Positions 38,214 through 49,795 of a DNA stretch of 64,000 nucleotides are shown here, one piece after another (position 1 is the stretch's first letter; the number at the start of each line of letters is the position of its first letter). Source of the stretch: Nemophila menziesii (Eukaryota; Streptophyta; Magnoliopsida; Boraginales; Hydrophyllaceae); contig JARWIR010000038.1 in the NCBI GenBank assembly GCA_029959085.1, positions 6,332,915 through 6,396,914 on the forward strand, written 5' to 3'. The translations under genes and the position numbers were made by a program. The notes beneath the pieces are model-generated. The model did no database searches. It saw only the letters and a program-made list of their open reading frames with translations, and had not been told where the DNA came from.

Positions 38214-39057
38214 TTAATTTACTAGCTACATATCCTAGCCCTCTTTGCGTTCAGAAATTCATTGGTACATTTACTAATTTAACCCAAATCGGAATTCTAA
38301 ATACATCTATTTTATCAAACTGCATACCTGCCTTCCAAGGTCGAAGAAGTAGCGGTTTACCATTTATATACCAGAGCTTCTCAAGCGCTTTACTATAACT
38401 TTGGTGATTTTCAAACTTGAAGACCACACTACCTTTCAAATTTGATTTAATTTCCACCTTACCCATCTTACTCCACTGATATCTAACAAAATTTGCTATA
38501 GAAAAGAACAGAGAAGGAGAATCTATGAATTGGCCAATTAGGCAATTCACCCATTGATCAGAACCTTCATCGAGGACATCCTTTGGCGGCTTAATAACTC
38601 TTCTTCCTTCTAATTTAGTTGGCTCATGATGTTCTAACTTCATTGAATTACTTGCACAACCAAATAGATTTGACCATGGAACACCCTTTGATTCACTCTT
38701 TGTTTCAGTCTCAACCAGATCTACGACTTGCTCTACTTCATTTATGCATATCGAAACATTTTTTGGCTGACTTTCGATGCTCGCCTCTACCTCTTCTTTG
38801 TACGATTCAGGTGTATTGAGTATATTTAAGCTCGACGACATGATTTACTTAGTGATATCTCGATACTTTGTCTTGGTTTTTGGTTGTTTACTAGATCCAC
38901 TCGCTACCTTGTTAATCTTTGTTGTGTTTAGAATTTTGGTAATAGTGAGAGTCAAAGAAGAAAATGGTGAAAAAGAAAGAAACTAGGCGGAGAAGAGATG
39001 GTGGATGATTCGGTGGAGGAGAGAGAATAAGTGGAGATGATTATTTTTGTGAGAGAG
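38214..39057 (-). pseudogene. LINE 5' end with ORF1 (DUF4283)
   Basis: The minus-strand ORF at 38841-38251 (196 codons) begins MSSSLNILNTPESYKEEV and contains WSNLFG, then FVRYQWSKMGKVEI, GSVVFKFENH and IWVKLVNVPMNF. This is the DUF4283 gag-like RNA-binding domain of plant LINE ORF1. The match continues past a TGA in place of the expected Trp (then TQRGLGYVASKL) up to the junction near 38214. 38842-39057 looks like the LINE 5' UTR. Everything downstream of mid-ORF1 is lost at the border with element D. Confidence 0.75.
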
Positions 39058-40552
39058 TGATGTCTCCCCATTTGTGATGATTTATTAGTAGTTGGAGACA
39101 TCATTTTAGGTATATTTATTAGAGTATATGTTGATTTTATCATGATTTAGTACACTTTCCTATTTCTAGTCTTGATTTAATAATTTATTATTTTTAAAGC
39201 ATATTGGGTTTAATTATTTATTTAGTGTGAAGCTTTAAAGATAATATGGAAATAAATTAGATACCAAGTCAATTCTAAGGAAATAAGGAAAGAAGAAATC
39301 TGGAGATAGAAGGAAACAGAGTTCAAATACGAAAAGGAAAAGATGTCAAATAAATCTAAATTTCTGCAGCTACGTCTAAAGAAGTGATGATAACTCCAAA
39401 ACCGAGCCGATTCTGGAAGATCCCTTTCATAGGTAAATTGATTCCGTGAGGATTCTTTTGATATCTTATGGGTAAAAACCGGTCCAGTAACGAAGAAGAT
39501 ATGGTAAAAACAAGTCAGCAGTAATTATCTGTATCTACATACGAATTTGAGTTGGACTAGGAGTCCATTACTTACCTTCTCCTTCAAGAAAACGAATTAG
39601 GTCTTCCTATACCCTATAAATACAGCCTCTTATCATTGGAAGATCATCCTTAGCTAAACCTTAAGCCAGGAGGAAGTTATAACACAAGAAGAGAAGTCTG
39701 GAAGGAGTTGTGCATCAATTATATCTCCTTCAACCTTCAATTCTGTAATTCTTTTCTCTTCTTTTCTTAGTATGAACTAAATTATATTTATCTTGAGTTT
39801 TAGCATATATGTATGAACCCTAGTTTTGGTTGACATCAATCTAATTTGGGAATTCTATGTTTTAAATTGAATTGTTGTTTTCATTCTCTGTTTATGTGTT
39901 GGGATTTATATTCTGTGTTCGTGTGGATCATGATCATATAGAATTACCATCATAGTAGTTAGGTAATCATTGACAACGGTATATTTAACTATAGGATTAG
40001 CACATAACATCTAGAATAAGGTTTAGATCTGACAAATCAACCTAACTAGATAATCACCATGGTTTAGTGTATTGCTATTTAACCAATTGCAGGAACAGTT
40101 TGCTTAGGACTCCTTATTGACACAGGTAAACCCTATTTAAAACTACCTAGCGCAATTGGAACCGATTATTGAAATACTACATAATTCACCTTACATGTTT
40201 AGAACGGCAAAACTAGTGGGGATTACTTGCTAATTACTCAGGCTAAACTATCATACTATTTGTTCTTGGCTTATTTACTTTTATGTCTTTAATTTATTAG
40301 TTTTATTATTCAAAAACCAAATAAAAATCTATCTTTCTCTTCTTTACTCTAGCGTATTATCTTTTCTAACTCTCATGTCTGCACTTGAATATTTGCATAA
40401 GTTCTTCTTAACTTTCGTAGTCTCTGAGGAACGAATTCTACTTATTCATTAAAACTTGCATACGATCTGTATACTTGCAGAACTGTGCTCAGCCTAGGGT
40501 GTTTATTTGCACTTATTTTATACATTACTTTATCACACCTTAGGCGACAACA
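39058..40552 (+). mobile_element. 5' LTR of deletion-derived element A2
   Basis: Starts TGATGTCTCCCC and ends GGCGACAACA, 1495 bp. Left flank GAGAG and right flank AGTAA do not match, so it is not a solo LTR. It is fused directly to a 3' noncoding region (from 40553) with no PBS or coding sequence between. Confidence 0.8.
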
Positions 40553-40734
40553 AGTAATCCCTTTGGGGGACATCCCATAGTAATTTATTTTGTTATATTT
40601 TAGTTTAGATGAGTTGTTTTTAGTTGATATTGCGTATTTGAGAAAGGTATTAGTGTTTTTGGATGTTAGCTATTAAAGAAATCGAGTTTGGGAAGCAAAA
40701 ACAAAATTTTTTGGGAGGTTTCTGACCTGCCACC

Positions 40735-40871
40735 GGTATACTGGACCCTACCGGCGGTATACCGCTGGGCAGAAAACCCGAGGCCACGGGTACTAGCCAC
40801 GTGTTCAAGGTAGAATGTTGAAATTCGAAGGACAGCATCTCCAGTATACCGGGCTATACCTCCGGTATACC
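40735..40871 (+). promoter_or_regulatory. Two palindrome pairs (element A2)
   Basis: GGTATACT 40735 and GGTATACC 40756; AGTATACC 40843 and GGTATACC 40864. Both pairs have a 21-bp start-to-start spacing, and the pairs lie 108 bp apart in a tandem unit. No clear TATA box follows in this copy. Confidence 0.55.
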
Positions 40872-41269
40872 AGCCAGAGCAAAAACCCGTGCCCACGTCC
40901 GAATTTTTCAATCCTTAAGCCTCACTTTTTTCTCCAAACCTCTCCCAACTCCATTAAAGCTTCATCAAACCTTCACCCAACATCAAAACACTACCAAATC
41001 ACCATGAATTAACATCCAAATCCTTCCCTACATCATTACAAAGAAGATTCAATCACCCAAATCATATCAAAACACCTAGAAACCAAGAATCAAAACTATC
41101 TTCTTCTAAAAATCCTTAAACCCGCATCATTAAAGCTTGATTTCATCATACCCACATGAAGAATTGTCATCCTAACACCTCTCCTAACCCAATTAAAGCT
41201 TGTTCCACCTATGATCAAGAGTTATAAATTTCAAGAGTGTTCAAAGCTTTGAGTTGGGGGTCAAAAGAG

Positions 41270-41329
41270 ATGATAGAGATATTATCAAGTGTTATGGGAT
41301 ATGAAAAATCAAAGCAAGGTATTGGGTAA
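41270..41329 (+). pseudogene. Start of second ORF (element A2), truncated by stop
   Basis: The ATG directly follows GAGTTGGGGGTCAAAAGAG. The reading MIEILSSVMGYEKSKQGIG ends in TAA after 19 codons. It occupies the same place as the second ORFs of B (51916) and F (60501). Confidence 0.4.
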
Positions 41330-41838
41330 GATCAAGAATAAATCAATTGAGATGGAAACTAGTTCGGGAATAAATTACATGGTAAATCGGGTCAAGTAAG
41401 TAGAGGAAAGCATGTAGTGGTGAATTCAAAGAGCAAAAAGGTTTCAACTTTCATAGAGAAGACACCATAACCTCTTCCTATCAAGATCCATCTACCCAAG
41501 ATGAATAAAAGCTTCTGGGACGCTAGTAGCTGTGTTCAAAACATATTCCTGGATGAACACCGTCACATGAGAAAGTATTCGTAAGAAAAGTTGGAAGACG
41601 ATAAGCAAGAGATTTCTAGAGTGTGATTGATTGGGATGGAGCATAAGAAGATGTAAGGGAAAGAGAAATTGGTGATACTAGAAGTTTACATACATGGAAA
41701 GCACTGCACCCTATTCCGGGTATTGATCAGGCGAGGTAAATAGCCTCGAAGAGTATGTTTTCTTTCTTCCTTACCTTTTCTTTATGTGCAATATCTGTAA
41801 AATTTTAATTTTCTTTTATTTTATTTTTGAGTCTTTTC

Positions 41839-41858
41839 GAGTCGTGGGGACACGACTC
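41839..41858 (+). other. Conserved hairpin GAGTCGTG-GGGA-CACGACTC
   Basis: Perfect 8-bp stem with a 4-nt loop, identical to the hairpin at 60936-60955 in F and near-identical to 51193-51212 in B. Confidence 0.7.
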
Positions 41859-43334
41859 ATTTTTTAGTTTGGGGTGTGGGGATTCGTTGTCTCTCATCTC
41901 CATTTTTTATGTGTTTTATTGTTTTTTAGGTAAAATTAAAATTTTTTGAAGGATTAGATGTATGTAGAGTGTGTTTAATAGCTTAAAAGCATAAGCTCAG
42001 TAAGTTAATGATAGTAAGTAGTATGTTTATGAGCTATTTTATTTTGTATGCTTTGAGTATTTGCAGGAAAACACACATTGATAGTAAAGAAAAGATTAGT
42101 TAGCAATGCGATAGAAAGTATGTTCGATCTCAGGGAGCCATGAGTGGTTTGTAGGCCGTGAGATCCAAGCTAGTTGATAAACCCATTTGATGAACGGGTG
42201 TGATACAGTAATGTATAAAATAAGTGCAAATAAACACCCTAGGTTGAGCACGGTTCTGCAAGTATACATATTGTATGCAAGTTTTAATGAATAAGTAGAA
42301 TTCGTTCCTCAGAGACTGCGAATGTTAAGAAGAACTTATGCAATATTCAAGTGCAGATATGAGAGTTAGAACAGATAATACGCTAGAGTAAAGAAGATAA
42401 AGATAGATTTTTATTTGGTTTTTGAATAATAAAACTAATAAATTAAAGACATAAAAGTAAATAAGCCAAGAACAAATAGTATGATAGTTTAGCCTGAGTA
42501 ATTAGCAAGTAATCCCCACTAGTTTTGTCGTTCTAAACATGTAAGGGTGAATTATGTAGTATTTCAATAATCGGTTCCAATTGCGCTAGGTAGTTTTAAA
42601 TAGGGTTTACCTATGTCAATAAGGAGTCCTATGCAAATTGTTCTTGTAATTGGTCAAATAGCAATACACTAAACCATGGTGATTATCTAGTTAGGTTGAT
42701 TTGTCAGATCTAAACCTTATTCTAGACGTTATGTGCTAATCCTATAGTTAAATATACCGTTGTCAATGATTACCTAACTACTATGATGGTAATTCTACAT
42801 GGTCATGATCCACAAGAACACAGAATATAAATCCCAACACATATACAGAGAATGAAAACAATAATTCAATTTAAAACATAGAATTCCCAAATTAGATAGA
42901 TGTCAACCAAAACTAGGGTTCATACATATATGCTAAAACTCAAGCTAAATATAATTTAGTTCATACTAAGAAAATAAGAGAAAAGAATTACAGAATTGAA
43001 GGTTGAAGGTTGAAGGAGACATAATTGATGCACAGCTCCTTCCAGACTTCTCTTCTTGTGTTATAGCTTCTTCCTAGCTTAAGGTTTAGGCAAGGATGAT
43101 TTTCTAATGATAAGAGGCTGTATTTATAGGGTATAGGAAGACTTGAAGGAGAAGGTGAGTAATGGACTCCTAGCCTAACTCAAATTCGTGTAAAGATAAA
43201 GATAATTACTGCTGACTTGTTTTTACCATATCTTCTGCGTTACTGGACCGTTTTTGACCCATAAGATATCAAAAGAATCCTCACGGAATTATCTATCTAC
43301 CTACAAAAGTGATCTTCCAGAATCGGGTTGGTTT

Positions 43335-44693
43335 TGAAAGTCCTAGAGGGGGGGTGAATAGGATTACTAATAAGATTAATGCCTAATTTAAAAACTTTTG
43401 GATAAATATAAGTTTATAAAAGAAACTTCTAAGACAACTACTATATCAAAACACTAATGGGATCATGCAAAGGATAAGCTAGTGGTTTGATATATAAGTT
43501 TAACATGTAAAACGAGTTTCTATTTCCTTACTACTCTAGATGGCAATTGGTTGATTAACTAGAAGAATACTATAACGATATTAATACTAGCAAGTAATCA
43601 AACATATAATGTGCGGAAAGTAAATAGAGTAGGGATAGAAAGATACACATGATTTATAGTGGTTCGGTTTCCCTACATCCACTACCTAAGGAAGCCTCCT
43701 TAGGATTTCAAGCTTTTCACTAAGCTTCCGTGTCTCTCTTAACCGGGTCGAGAACACAATAACCCTTACAACCTCTTCGATAACACGAAGGACAAACACT
43801 TGTGCTATCGCAACACAAGGACACCAAGTATACTCCCGATACTCTAACACTTGTGCTATCTCAACACAAGGATACAAAGTATACTCCCTATACTTGAATT
43901 CTCTCTTAATCTATCTATTACAAGACCTAGACTTAAGAGGATAGATACAAAGTGTTTAAAGGGGTGCAAACAACTTTGCTAGATAATCTCCTAAAGAGTA
44001 GATATGACTATAAGCATGTAAACTCCTCTTGAGTAGATAATAACTTTGAAGCTTATTGATTAAGCTCTTGATCAAGCTTGGATAATTAACTTTGATAGCT
44101 TGTGACCTCTAACTTTGTAGGAGAAAGGTATGTATGATAGTTGAAATGTTAGAGGTAAGTTTCTCCTTCAAAGAGCTCATATTTATAGCACAAGAAAGTC
44201 CCCAACGGATATAAAGTTGATGGTGAACTTTGTTCCAAATCGGGTTCCCGGTTTCCCAAATGCGGGTACCCGGTTTTAGTTGCAACGGCTATAAAACGGC
44301 TATATAAACTTGGTGTTGACTTGAGCTTCACCAAACGGGTTCCCGGTTTTCCCAAATGCGGGTACCCGGTTTCTACTGACTTGGAGATTTATGATATTTT
44401 GATTCGTTGCTCGGATGGAAAAGTTTTCTTCACGAGAGTTGTTGTAAACATCATTTTAAGAAACTTTGTTGTTGATCATGAAAGCTAATTCTCAATGTAC
44501 ACATAAGATAAGGTTAAAAGTAATGGTAAGAGAATTAGCTACTAAGGATAAGATAATTAAGCTTTGATCAAAATGATGTCAATTGTGCTTTTTGATGATT
44601 TAGAGTGCAAGATAATAAAGTGAAATTAGCACACTAAACAATAGAGGATTTGTCACATTAAAACATCTAATCGATGGGGGCAATAAGCCAACA
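43335..44693 (-). repeat. 3' LTR of element C
   Basis: 1359 bp, TG...CA. It contains two palindrome pairs flanking a TATA box (see 44242-44367). Confidence 0.9.
44242..44367 (-). promoter_or_regulatory. LTR promoter of C with two flanking palindrome pairs
   Basis: GGGTTCCC 44242 with GGGTACCC 44264, and GGGTTCCC 44337 with GGGTACCC 44360. The TATATA box (44301-44306, minus reading GTTTATATAGCC) lies between the two pairs. The same layout is in the other LTR near 48990-49115. Paired sites on both sides of a TATA box suggest a regulated core promoter; this is inferred. Confidence 0.55.
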
Positions 44694-44706
44694 ATCTCCC
44701 CCTTTT
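44694..44706 (-). other. Polypurine tract of element C
   Basis: Minus-strand AAAAAGGGGGAGAT directly precedes the 3' LTR start TGTTGG; it primes plus-strand DNA synthesis. Confidence 0.85.
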
Positions 44707-45808
44707 TGATGATGACAAATCAATCACTAAAACACATATGGAGTCAAACTCCCCCTCACAAAAAGCATTAAGTCAAAGTGTATTTTTATGAAAAAGACAT
44801 GCATTTGTGAGTTTTGTAAAGTGCAAGTTTTGAAAGTTTTAGTGCACATATTTCTCCCCCTTTGTCTTCATCAAAAAGACGAAATAAATGTATAAACCAT
44901 AACTAAGGAAGAAGAGCTAAAACTCAAGTGAATAGATTTTACACAAATATGCTAAGAGTGTGCAAGAGTATAGAGATTTAAAACAATTTTAAGAAAGAGA
45001 TGCACAAAGATAGATACTTGTAAGAGCTAAGAGATAGAGACTTTTTACCAACTCCTTGATCGATAGATTTTCATTTCATATGCTTTCTAATGACACAAAC
45101 GATTAGTTGCAATATATGAGATGAAAGATTAGACTAAGCATTTGAGTTTTTAAATATGATTTAACAAAAACTCCCCCTTACACAATGCATAGAGTTTGTT
45201 TCAATTTGTAAAAAGTTTTGATCTATAATTTTTCCCTAAGAAGAATATTTTGAAATTATTTTGAAAAACTTTAGGGGGTAAGATGCAATTTTTGAAAAGC
45301 ATGGGTGATAAAAAATATTTTTCAAAAGTTTTAAGGACTCAAAAGCAATTTGAAAAATCTTTTAGGGACCTAAATGCAATTTTCAATCATTTTGGGAACT
45401 AAGACAAATTTGAACAAACTATAGGGACTAAAATGCAATATAGGATAAGATCAAGGATAAGAGAGCAATAATACCTATATCATCAAGGAAAATGTTAGTA
45501 ATATCAAAGCATAAACTTGAAGCAACTAAACATTTAATTTCCAAAATAAAACCATAGCATACTAAAACAAATATCCAAAATAAACACCATAGCATACTAG
45601 ATCAAATATCCAAATCAAACTAAGTTAAACATAAAGCATCCTAAACCATTATCCAAATAAAACATGTAGCAACAATATCCTAGATGTCCAAAACACGGAC
45701 CCATAAACAATTAAAGCATAAACACCACAAACTTAGTCCAACACACTAAGAAACACATAAAAGCCAAGTAAAATGAAGATTAAACTAAAACACCCAAACA
45801 AGAACGAT
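44707..45808 (-). other. 3' noncoding region of element C
   Basis: About 1.1 kb between the ORF and the PPT, with diverged repeats of an AGGGACTAAAATGCAAT-like motif (45240-45450). No ORF. Confidence 0.6.
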
Positions 45809-47122
45809 TTAGCGATTTTCACGAGGAGAGCGGCTCCTAGACCTTCTTCCATTTCCAACATCATCACGAAGACATGAAACTTCATTTTTCAACCCCTCAA
45901 TTCGATTATTCATATTTTCAAACCATCCTTTGATTTCCGCAAAACCCTCTTTAATAACATTCAACAAAGTAGATTCAACTTTATCAAGATCATCTTTAGT
46001 AGCAACATTTGAGGAAGAACCAATGGAAGATTTTGAACGGGAAGTGGTATAAGACGGAGGAGGATTAATAGGCATAACCTCACGGGAAGGAATGTTAAGA
46101 GACTCAATAGTGGGACCCGAGGAAGTGATATTTTGACCAACATTTTTCAAGATAGTTTTTCGAAGATTTTCGGGAAGATGATCAAAAACATGCTTATCAA
46201 TGTATTCTCCATTGTAAACGAAAATTTTCATAGTTTTCAAAAAAGGAATATCAAACCTCCAAATTGGTTCAAAATCACGAGGGTCAAGAGAGGGAGATAT
46301 TTTCTTAACATTGATTAAAAGATAACTAAGAGCAATACCATATGGTAGAGTAGAATTCGAATGAGCACGATAATCCAAGTTACGAATGAAAATTTTGCAA
46401 AAATTGATAGGCCTTTTCGAATAAAGATGAAATAGAAGGATTGCTTCATAAGGAGCAATTGTACCATCTTTCCTATCTTTTCCTAAAAGACAAAACAAGA
46501 TAATTTTGTGTGCTAAATGAATATCCGGAGTAAATAAACTCGATAGCCAAGGTTGAGTATGGGTTTGAAACATTTTCGATGACATAAAAGCCTCAACCTC
46601 GTTTTTCAAAGGAATATCAATCAATTCTTTACTTCTATTCCAACCCGAAACGATAAAATTCTCATAACCACTATTTTGAAGTTTAAAAGCTTTTTCAATG
46701 GTTTTTGGAGTAATGGAAAGATTTTTGTTTGAAACCATTGATTTTAAAGTGCAAGAATCACAATCTAGTGGATGGATATTTTTGTAAAAATCATTAACAA
46801 GGGATTCATAAGACTTATTTTCTAGAGATAGGAAAAAATCTAATCCTTGGAATTGAAATAAATGGAAGAGATTAGAATTTGAGCCATTTACCAAAGAGAT
46901 GGAAGCACTTAGTGAAGGAGATGAAATTGATCTTCCCCAAAGGATCTTGATGTTTTTCCTCACCATTCTTTGTCTTGTGGGTTCTTCTTCAAGCTCTAAA
47001 TCATCTTCTTCATCTTCATAGATTGGGTCTATCTCAATATCTTCATCTTCTTCATCAATGATTCTCTTGTTTTTGGAAGCCCTTGAAGCTCTAGAAGCTT
47101 TGGAAGATGAAGCCATGTCCAA
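45809..47122 (-). CDS. Putative plant transposon protein (437 aa) in element C
   Basis: Intact ORF starting MDMASSSKASRASRASKNKR. It has an acidic stretch (residues about 23-48), then a folded region (about 55-335) with ESLVNDFYKNI and ITPKTIEKAFKLQNSGY, similar to the domain described as putative plant transposon protein (Pfam Transposase_32 type) that is often carried by non-autonomous LTR elements. A Ser-rich linker, a predicted coiled coil (about 378-420) and an Arg/Ser tail ending RRSRSRSPRENR follow. It is not a Gag, protease, RT or integrase. Its function is unknown; nucleic-acid binding is only suggested by the basic tail. The leader carries a palindrome pair 150-190 bp upstream. Family membership is from memory of motif style and needs an HMM search. 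Confidence 0.7.
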   Translation of the reverse strand: MDMASSSKASRASRASKNKRIIDEEDEDIEIDPIYEDEEDDLELEEEPTRQRMVRKNIKILWGRSISSPSLSASISLVNGSNSNLFHLFQFQGLDFFLSLENKSYESLVNDFYKNIHPLDCDSCTLKSMVSNKNLSITPKTIEKAFKLQNSGYENFIVSGWNRSKELIDIPLKNEVEAFMSSKMFQTHTQPWLSSLFTPDIHLAHKIILFCLLGKDRKDGTIAPYEAILLFHLYSKRPINFCKIFIRNLDYRAHSNSTLPYGIALSYLLINVKKISPSLDPRDFEPIWRFDIPFLKTMKIFVYNGEYIDKHVFDHLPENLRKTILKNVGQNITSSGPTIESLNIPSREVMPINPPPSYTTSRSKSSIGSSSNVATKDDLDKVESTLLNVIKEGFAEIKGWFENMNNRIEGLKNEVSCLRDDVGNGRRSRSRSPRENR

Positions 47123-47271
47123 AGAGATGAAGGTTTAATGGAGGAGTTAGGGTTTGAAAAGGGGGTTTTCGTTTTTGAGAGAGAGAGGAGATGAAAAACG
47201 TTTTGAGAAGTGAGGAAATGAGTGAGAGACCAAGGGTTTTGACCAAGTCGGTTTTACACAGATCCGGAACC

Positions 47272-47302
47272 GGGTTCCCGCATTCACCAAAACCGGGTAC
47301 CC
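47272..47302 (-). promoter_or_regulatory. Palindrome pair upstream of the C ORF
   Basis: GGGTTCCC 47272 and GGGTACCC 47295 (23 bp apart). On the minus strand the pair is followed by CCCGGTTCCGGATCTGTG, matching CCCGGTTTGCATCTGTG after the fourth pair in element F (60109-60125), so the leader itself is related to F. Confidence 0.6.
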
Positions 47303-47723
47303 GGTTTCCTCGACAAAGAAGGGTAAGAAAAGAAAAAGACATTTTTCAAAAACCACCCGAAACTAGTTCGAAACCTCCCCAAAAGTTTAGACATGTTATA
47401 AAACTTCCAAAATAATTTTTGTTATGAAAAAATATGAAAAGGGAATCACGAAAATAGAGAAAACGGTTTATTGCATAAAGACCCCTATATTTTCTAAAAA
47501 GAACAAAAAGACCCAAAGTGAAAACTAAGCAATTTAAAGCAAGAAAAGGTCAATACTAGCAAGATAAGGCACATAGAGGATAAAACACATAAGCACATAA
47601 TAGAACATAAAGATAAAACAAGAAGAAAGGAGAGAATTCACCGTATTTTCCTTTTACGAGGTTTGAACATCCTTTTGCATAAAATTCGATTTTCTTGACG
47701 CTCAACACCTTTGATGAAAATTA

Positions 47724-48000
47724 CTATGGTAACCGAGGTGGAATGGGTCCGGGAATACGATTAGTACTTTTCACGATCCATGTCGGTTTTTCATTTTGAG
47801 TGAGCTCCTCATTTGTGAGTTCATCTATTTCTTCTTGATTTGACTTAAGAACTCCCGCTTTATTTAACTCCTCTTTATATGGAACGAATGATCCTTTCAT
47901 AACGATTCTCCATTTGTTGGGATCTTAGGCTTTGATAAATTTCTCCATTTTTGTTCTCCAATTAAAATAGTAAGTTCCTACAAAAAGTGGAGGTCGGGTA
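47724..48000 (-). pseudogene. Copia Gag N-terminal remnant in element C
   Basis: Minus-strand reading RPPLFVGTYYFNWRTKMEKF, then IKA, stop, DPNKWRIVMKGSFVP, and later NEKPTWIVKSTN, ending in TAG at 47724. This matches the start of Copia Gag (DUF4219/UBN2: PPLFxGxNYxxWxxxM). One in-frame TAA replaces a likely CAA. It supports descent of C from a Sirevirus- or Tork-like Copia element and shows that gag is dead. Confidence 0.7.
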
Positions 48001-48075
48001 GAAGACGACTTTTCCAAAAGATTAGATTCCAAATCGTTTACTCTACTAACGGTTAAGCTATTCACGTAGAGTTAG

Positions 48076-48087
48076 GCTCTGATACCA
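48076..48087 (-). other. Primer binding site (initiator tRNA-Met), element C
   Basis: TGGTATCAGAGC on the minus strand, 2 nt after the 5' LTR end (TTTCA). Complementary to the initiator tRNA-Met 3' end. Confidence 0.92.
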
Positions 48088-48089
48088 AT

Positions 48090-49439
48090 TGAAAGTCCTA
48101 GAGGGGGGGGTGAATAGGATTACTAATAATATTAATGCCTAATTAAAAAACTTTTGGATAAATATAAGTTTATAAAAGAAACTTCTAAGACAACTACTAT
48201 ATCAAAACACTAATGGGATCATGCAAAGGATAAGCTAGTGGTTTGATATATAAGTTTAACATGTAAAACGAGTTTCTATTTCCTTACTACTCTAGATGGC
48301 AATTGGTTGATTAACTAGAAGAATACTATAACGATATTAATACTAGCAAGTAATCAAACATATAATGTGCGGAAAGTAAATAGAGTAGGGATAGAAAGAT
48401 ACACATGATCTATAGTGGTTCGGTTTCCCTACATCCACTACCTAAGGAAGCCTCCTTAGGATTTCAAGCTTTTCACTAAGCTTCCGTGTCTCTCTTAACC
48501 GGGTCGAGAACACAATAACCCTTACAACCTCTTCGATAACACGAAGGACAAACACTTGTGCTATCGCAACACAAGGACACCAAGTATACTCCCGATACTC
48601 TAACACTTGTGCTATCTCAACACAAGGATACCAAGTATACTCCCTATACTTGAATTCTCTCTTAATCTATCTATTACAAGACCTAGACTTAAGAGGATAG
48701 ATACAAAGTGTTTAAAGGGGTGCAAACAACTTTGCTAGATAATCTCCTAAAGAGTAGATATGACTATAAGCATGTAAACTCCTCTTGAGTAGATAATAAC
48801 TTTGAAGCTTATTGATTAAGCTCTTGATCAAGCTTGGATAATTAACTTTGATAGCTTTTGACCTCTAACTTTGTAGGAGAAAGATATGTATGATAGTTGA
48901 AATGTTAGAGGTAAGTTTCTCCTTCAAAGAGCTCATATTTATAGCACAAGAAAGTCCCCAACGGATATAAAGTTGATGGTGAACTTTGTTCCAAATCGGG
49001 TTCCCGGTTTCCCAAATGCGGGTACCCGGTTTTAGTTGCAACGGCTATATAAACTTGATGTTGACTTGAGCTTCACCAAACCGGGTTCCCGGTTTTCCCA
49101 AATGCGGGTACCCGGTTTCTACTGACTTGGAGATTTATGATATTTTGATTCGTTGCTCGGATGGAAAAGTTTTCTTCACGAGAGTTGTTGTAAACATCAT
49201 TTTAAGAAACTTTGTTGTTGATCATGAAAGCTAATTCTCAATGTACACATAAGATAAGGTTAAAAGTAATGGTAAGAGAATTAGCTACTAAGGATAAGAT
49301 AATTAAGCTTTGATCAAAATGATGTCAATTGTGCTTTTTGATGATTTAGAGTGCAAGATAATAAAGTGAAATTAGCACACTAAACAATAGAGGATTTGTC
49401 ACATTAAAACATCTAATCGATGGGGGCAATAAGCCAACA
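48090..49439 (-). repeat. 5' LTR of element C
   Basis: 1350 bp, TG...CA, nearly identical to 43335-44693. It has the same TATA box and two palindrome pairs (near 48990-49115). Confidence 0.9.
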
Positions 49440-49778
49440 GAGTTATCATCACTTCTTTAGACGTAGCTGCAGAACTTCAGATTTATTTGGCAGCTTTTCC
49501 TTTTCCTAATTGAACTCTGTTTCCTTCTATCTCTAGATTTCTTCTTTCCTTATTTCCTTATAATTGACTTGGCATCTAATTTATTTCCATATTATCTTTA
49601 AAGCTTCACACTAAATAAATAATTAAACCCAATATGCTCTAAAAATAATAAATCATTAAATCAAGACTAGAAATAGGAAAGTGTACTAAATCATGATAAA
49701 ATCAACCTATACTCTAATAAATATACCTAAAATGATGTCTCCAACTACTAATAAATCATCACAAATGGGGAGACATCA

Positions 49779-49795
49779 AGACCCCCAACTCAAAG
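49779..49795 (-). other. Polypurine tract of element B
   Basis: Minus-strand CTTTGAGTTGGGGGTCT directly precedes the LTR start TGATGTC. The same tract is at 62351-62367 in F and 37366 in D. Confidence 0.8.

Larger units (their letters stand above)
40553..42196 (+). mobile_element. 3' internal region of element A2
   Basis: Homologous to 34160 onward in E and to the minus strand of 52780-51000 in B. It holds two GGTATACC-type pairs, a C/A-rich leader, a purine box, the start of a short second ORF (ATG 41270, stop 41327), the GAGTCGTG hairpin (41839-41858) and a GTTTGGGGTGTGGGG box. It breaks at about 42197, where the inverted 3' LTR of B abuts. Confidence 0.7.
43335..49439 (-). mobile_element. 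Non-autonomous Copia-like LTR element C
   Basis: A 6105-bp minus-strand element: 5' LTR 49439-48090, PBS for initiator tRNA-Met, Copia Gag remnant, a 437-codon non-gag ORF, PPT AAAAAGGGGGAGAT, and 3' LTR 44693-43335. The LTRs start TGTTGGCTTATTG, end GGACTTTCA and differ by one ~9-bp indel and a few substitutions by eye. There is no pol. No 5-bp target duplication is visible. Confidence 0.88.
42197..49778 (-). mobile_element. 3' LTR of element B, split by element C
   Basis: Minus-strand LTR in two pieces, 49778-49440 and 43334-42197 (together about 1477 bp), starting TGATGTCTCCCC after a PPT. It is homologous to the LTR at 39058; the break falls in a GGTTTTG/GAGTTATC context that is continuous there. 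The last ~13 bp of the LTR are missing where it meets A2. Confidence 0.85.

Noticed and set aside
45961..46318. Overlapping ORFs within the 437-codon ORF of C
   Set aside because: Frame shadows with low-complexity translation.
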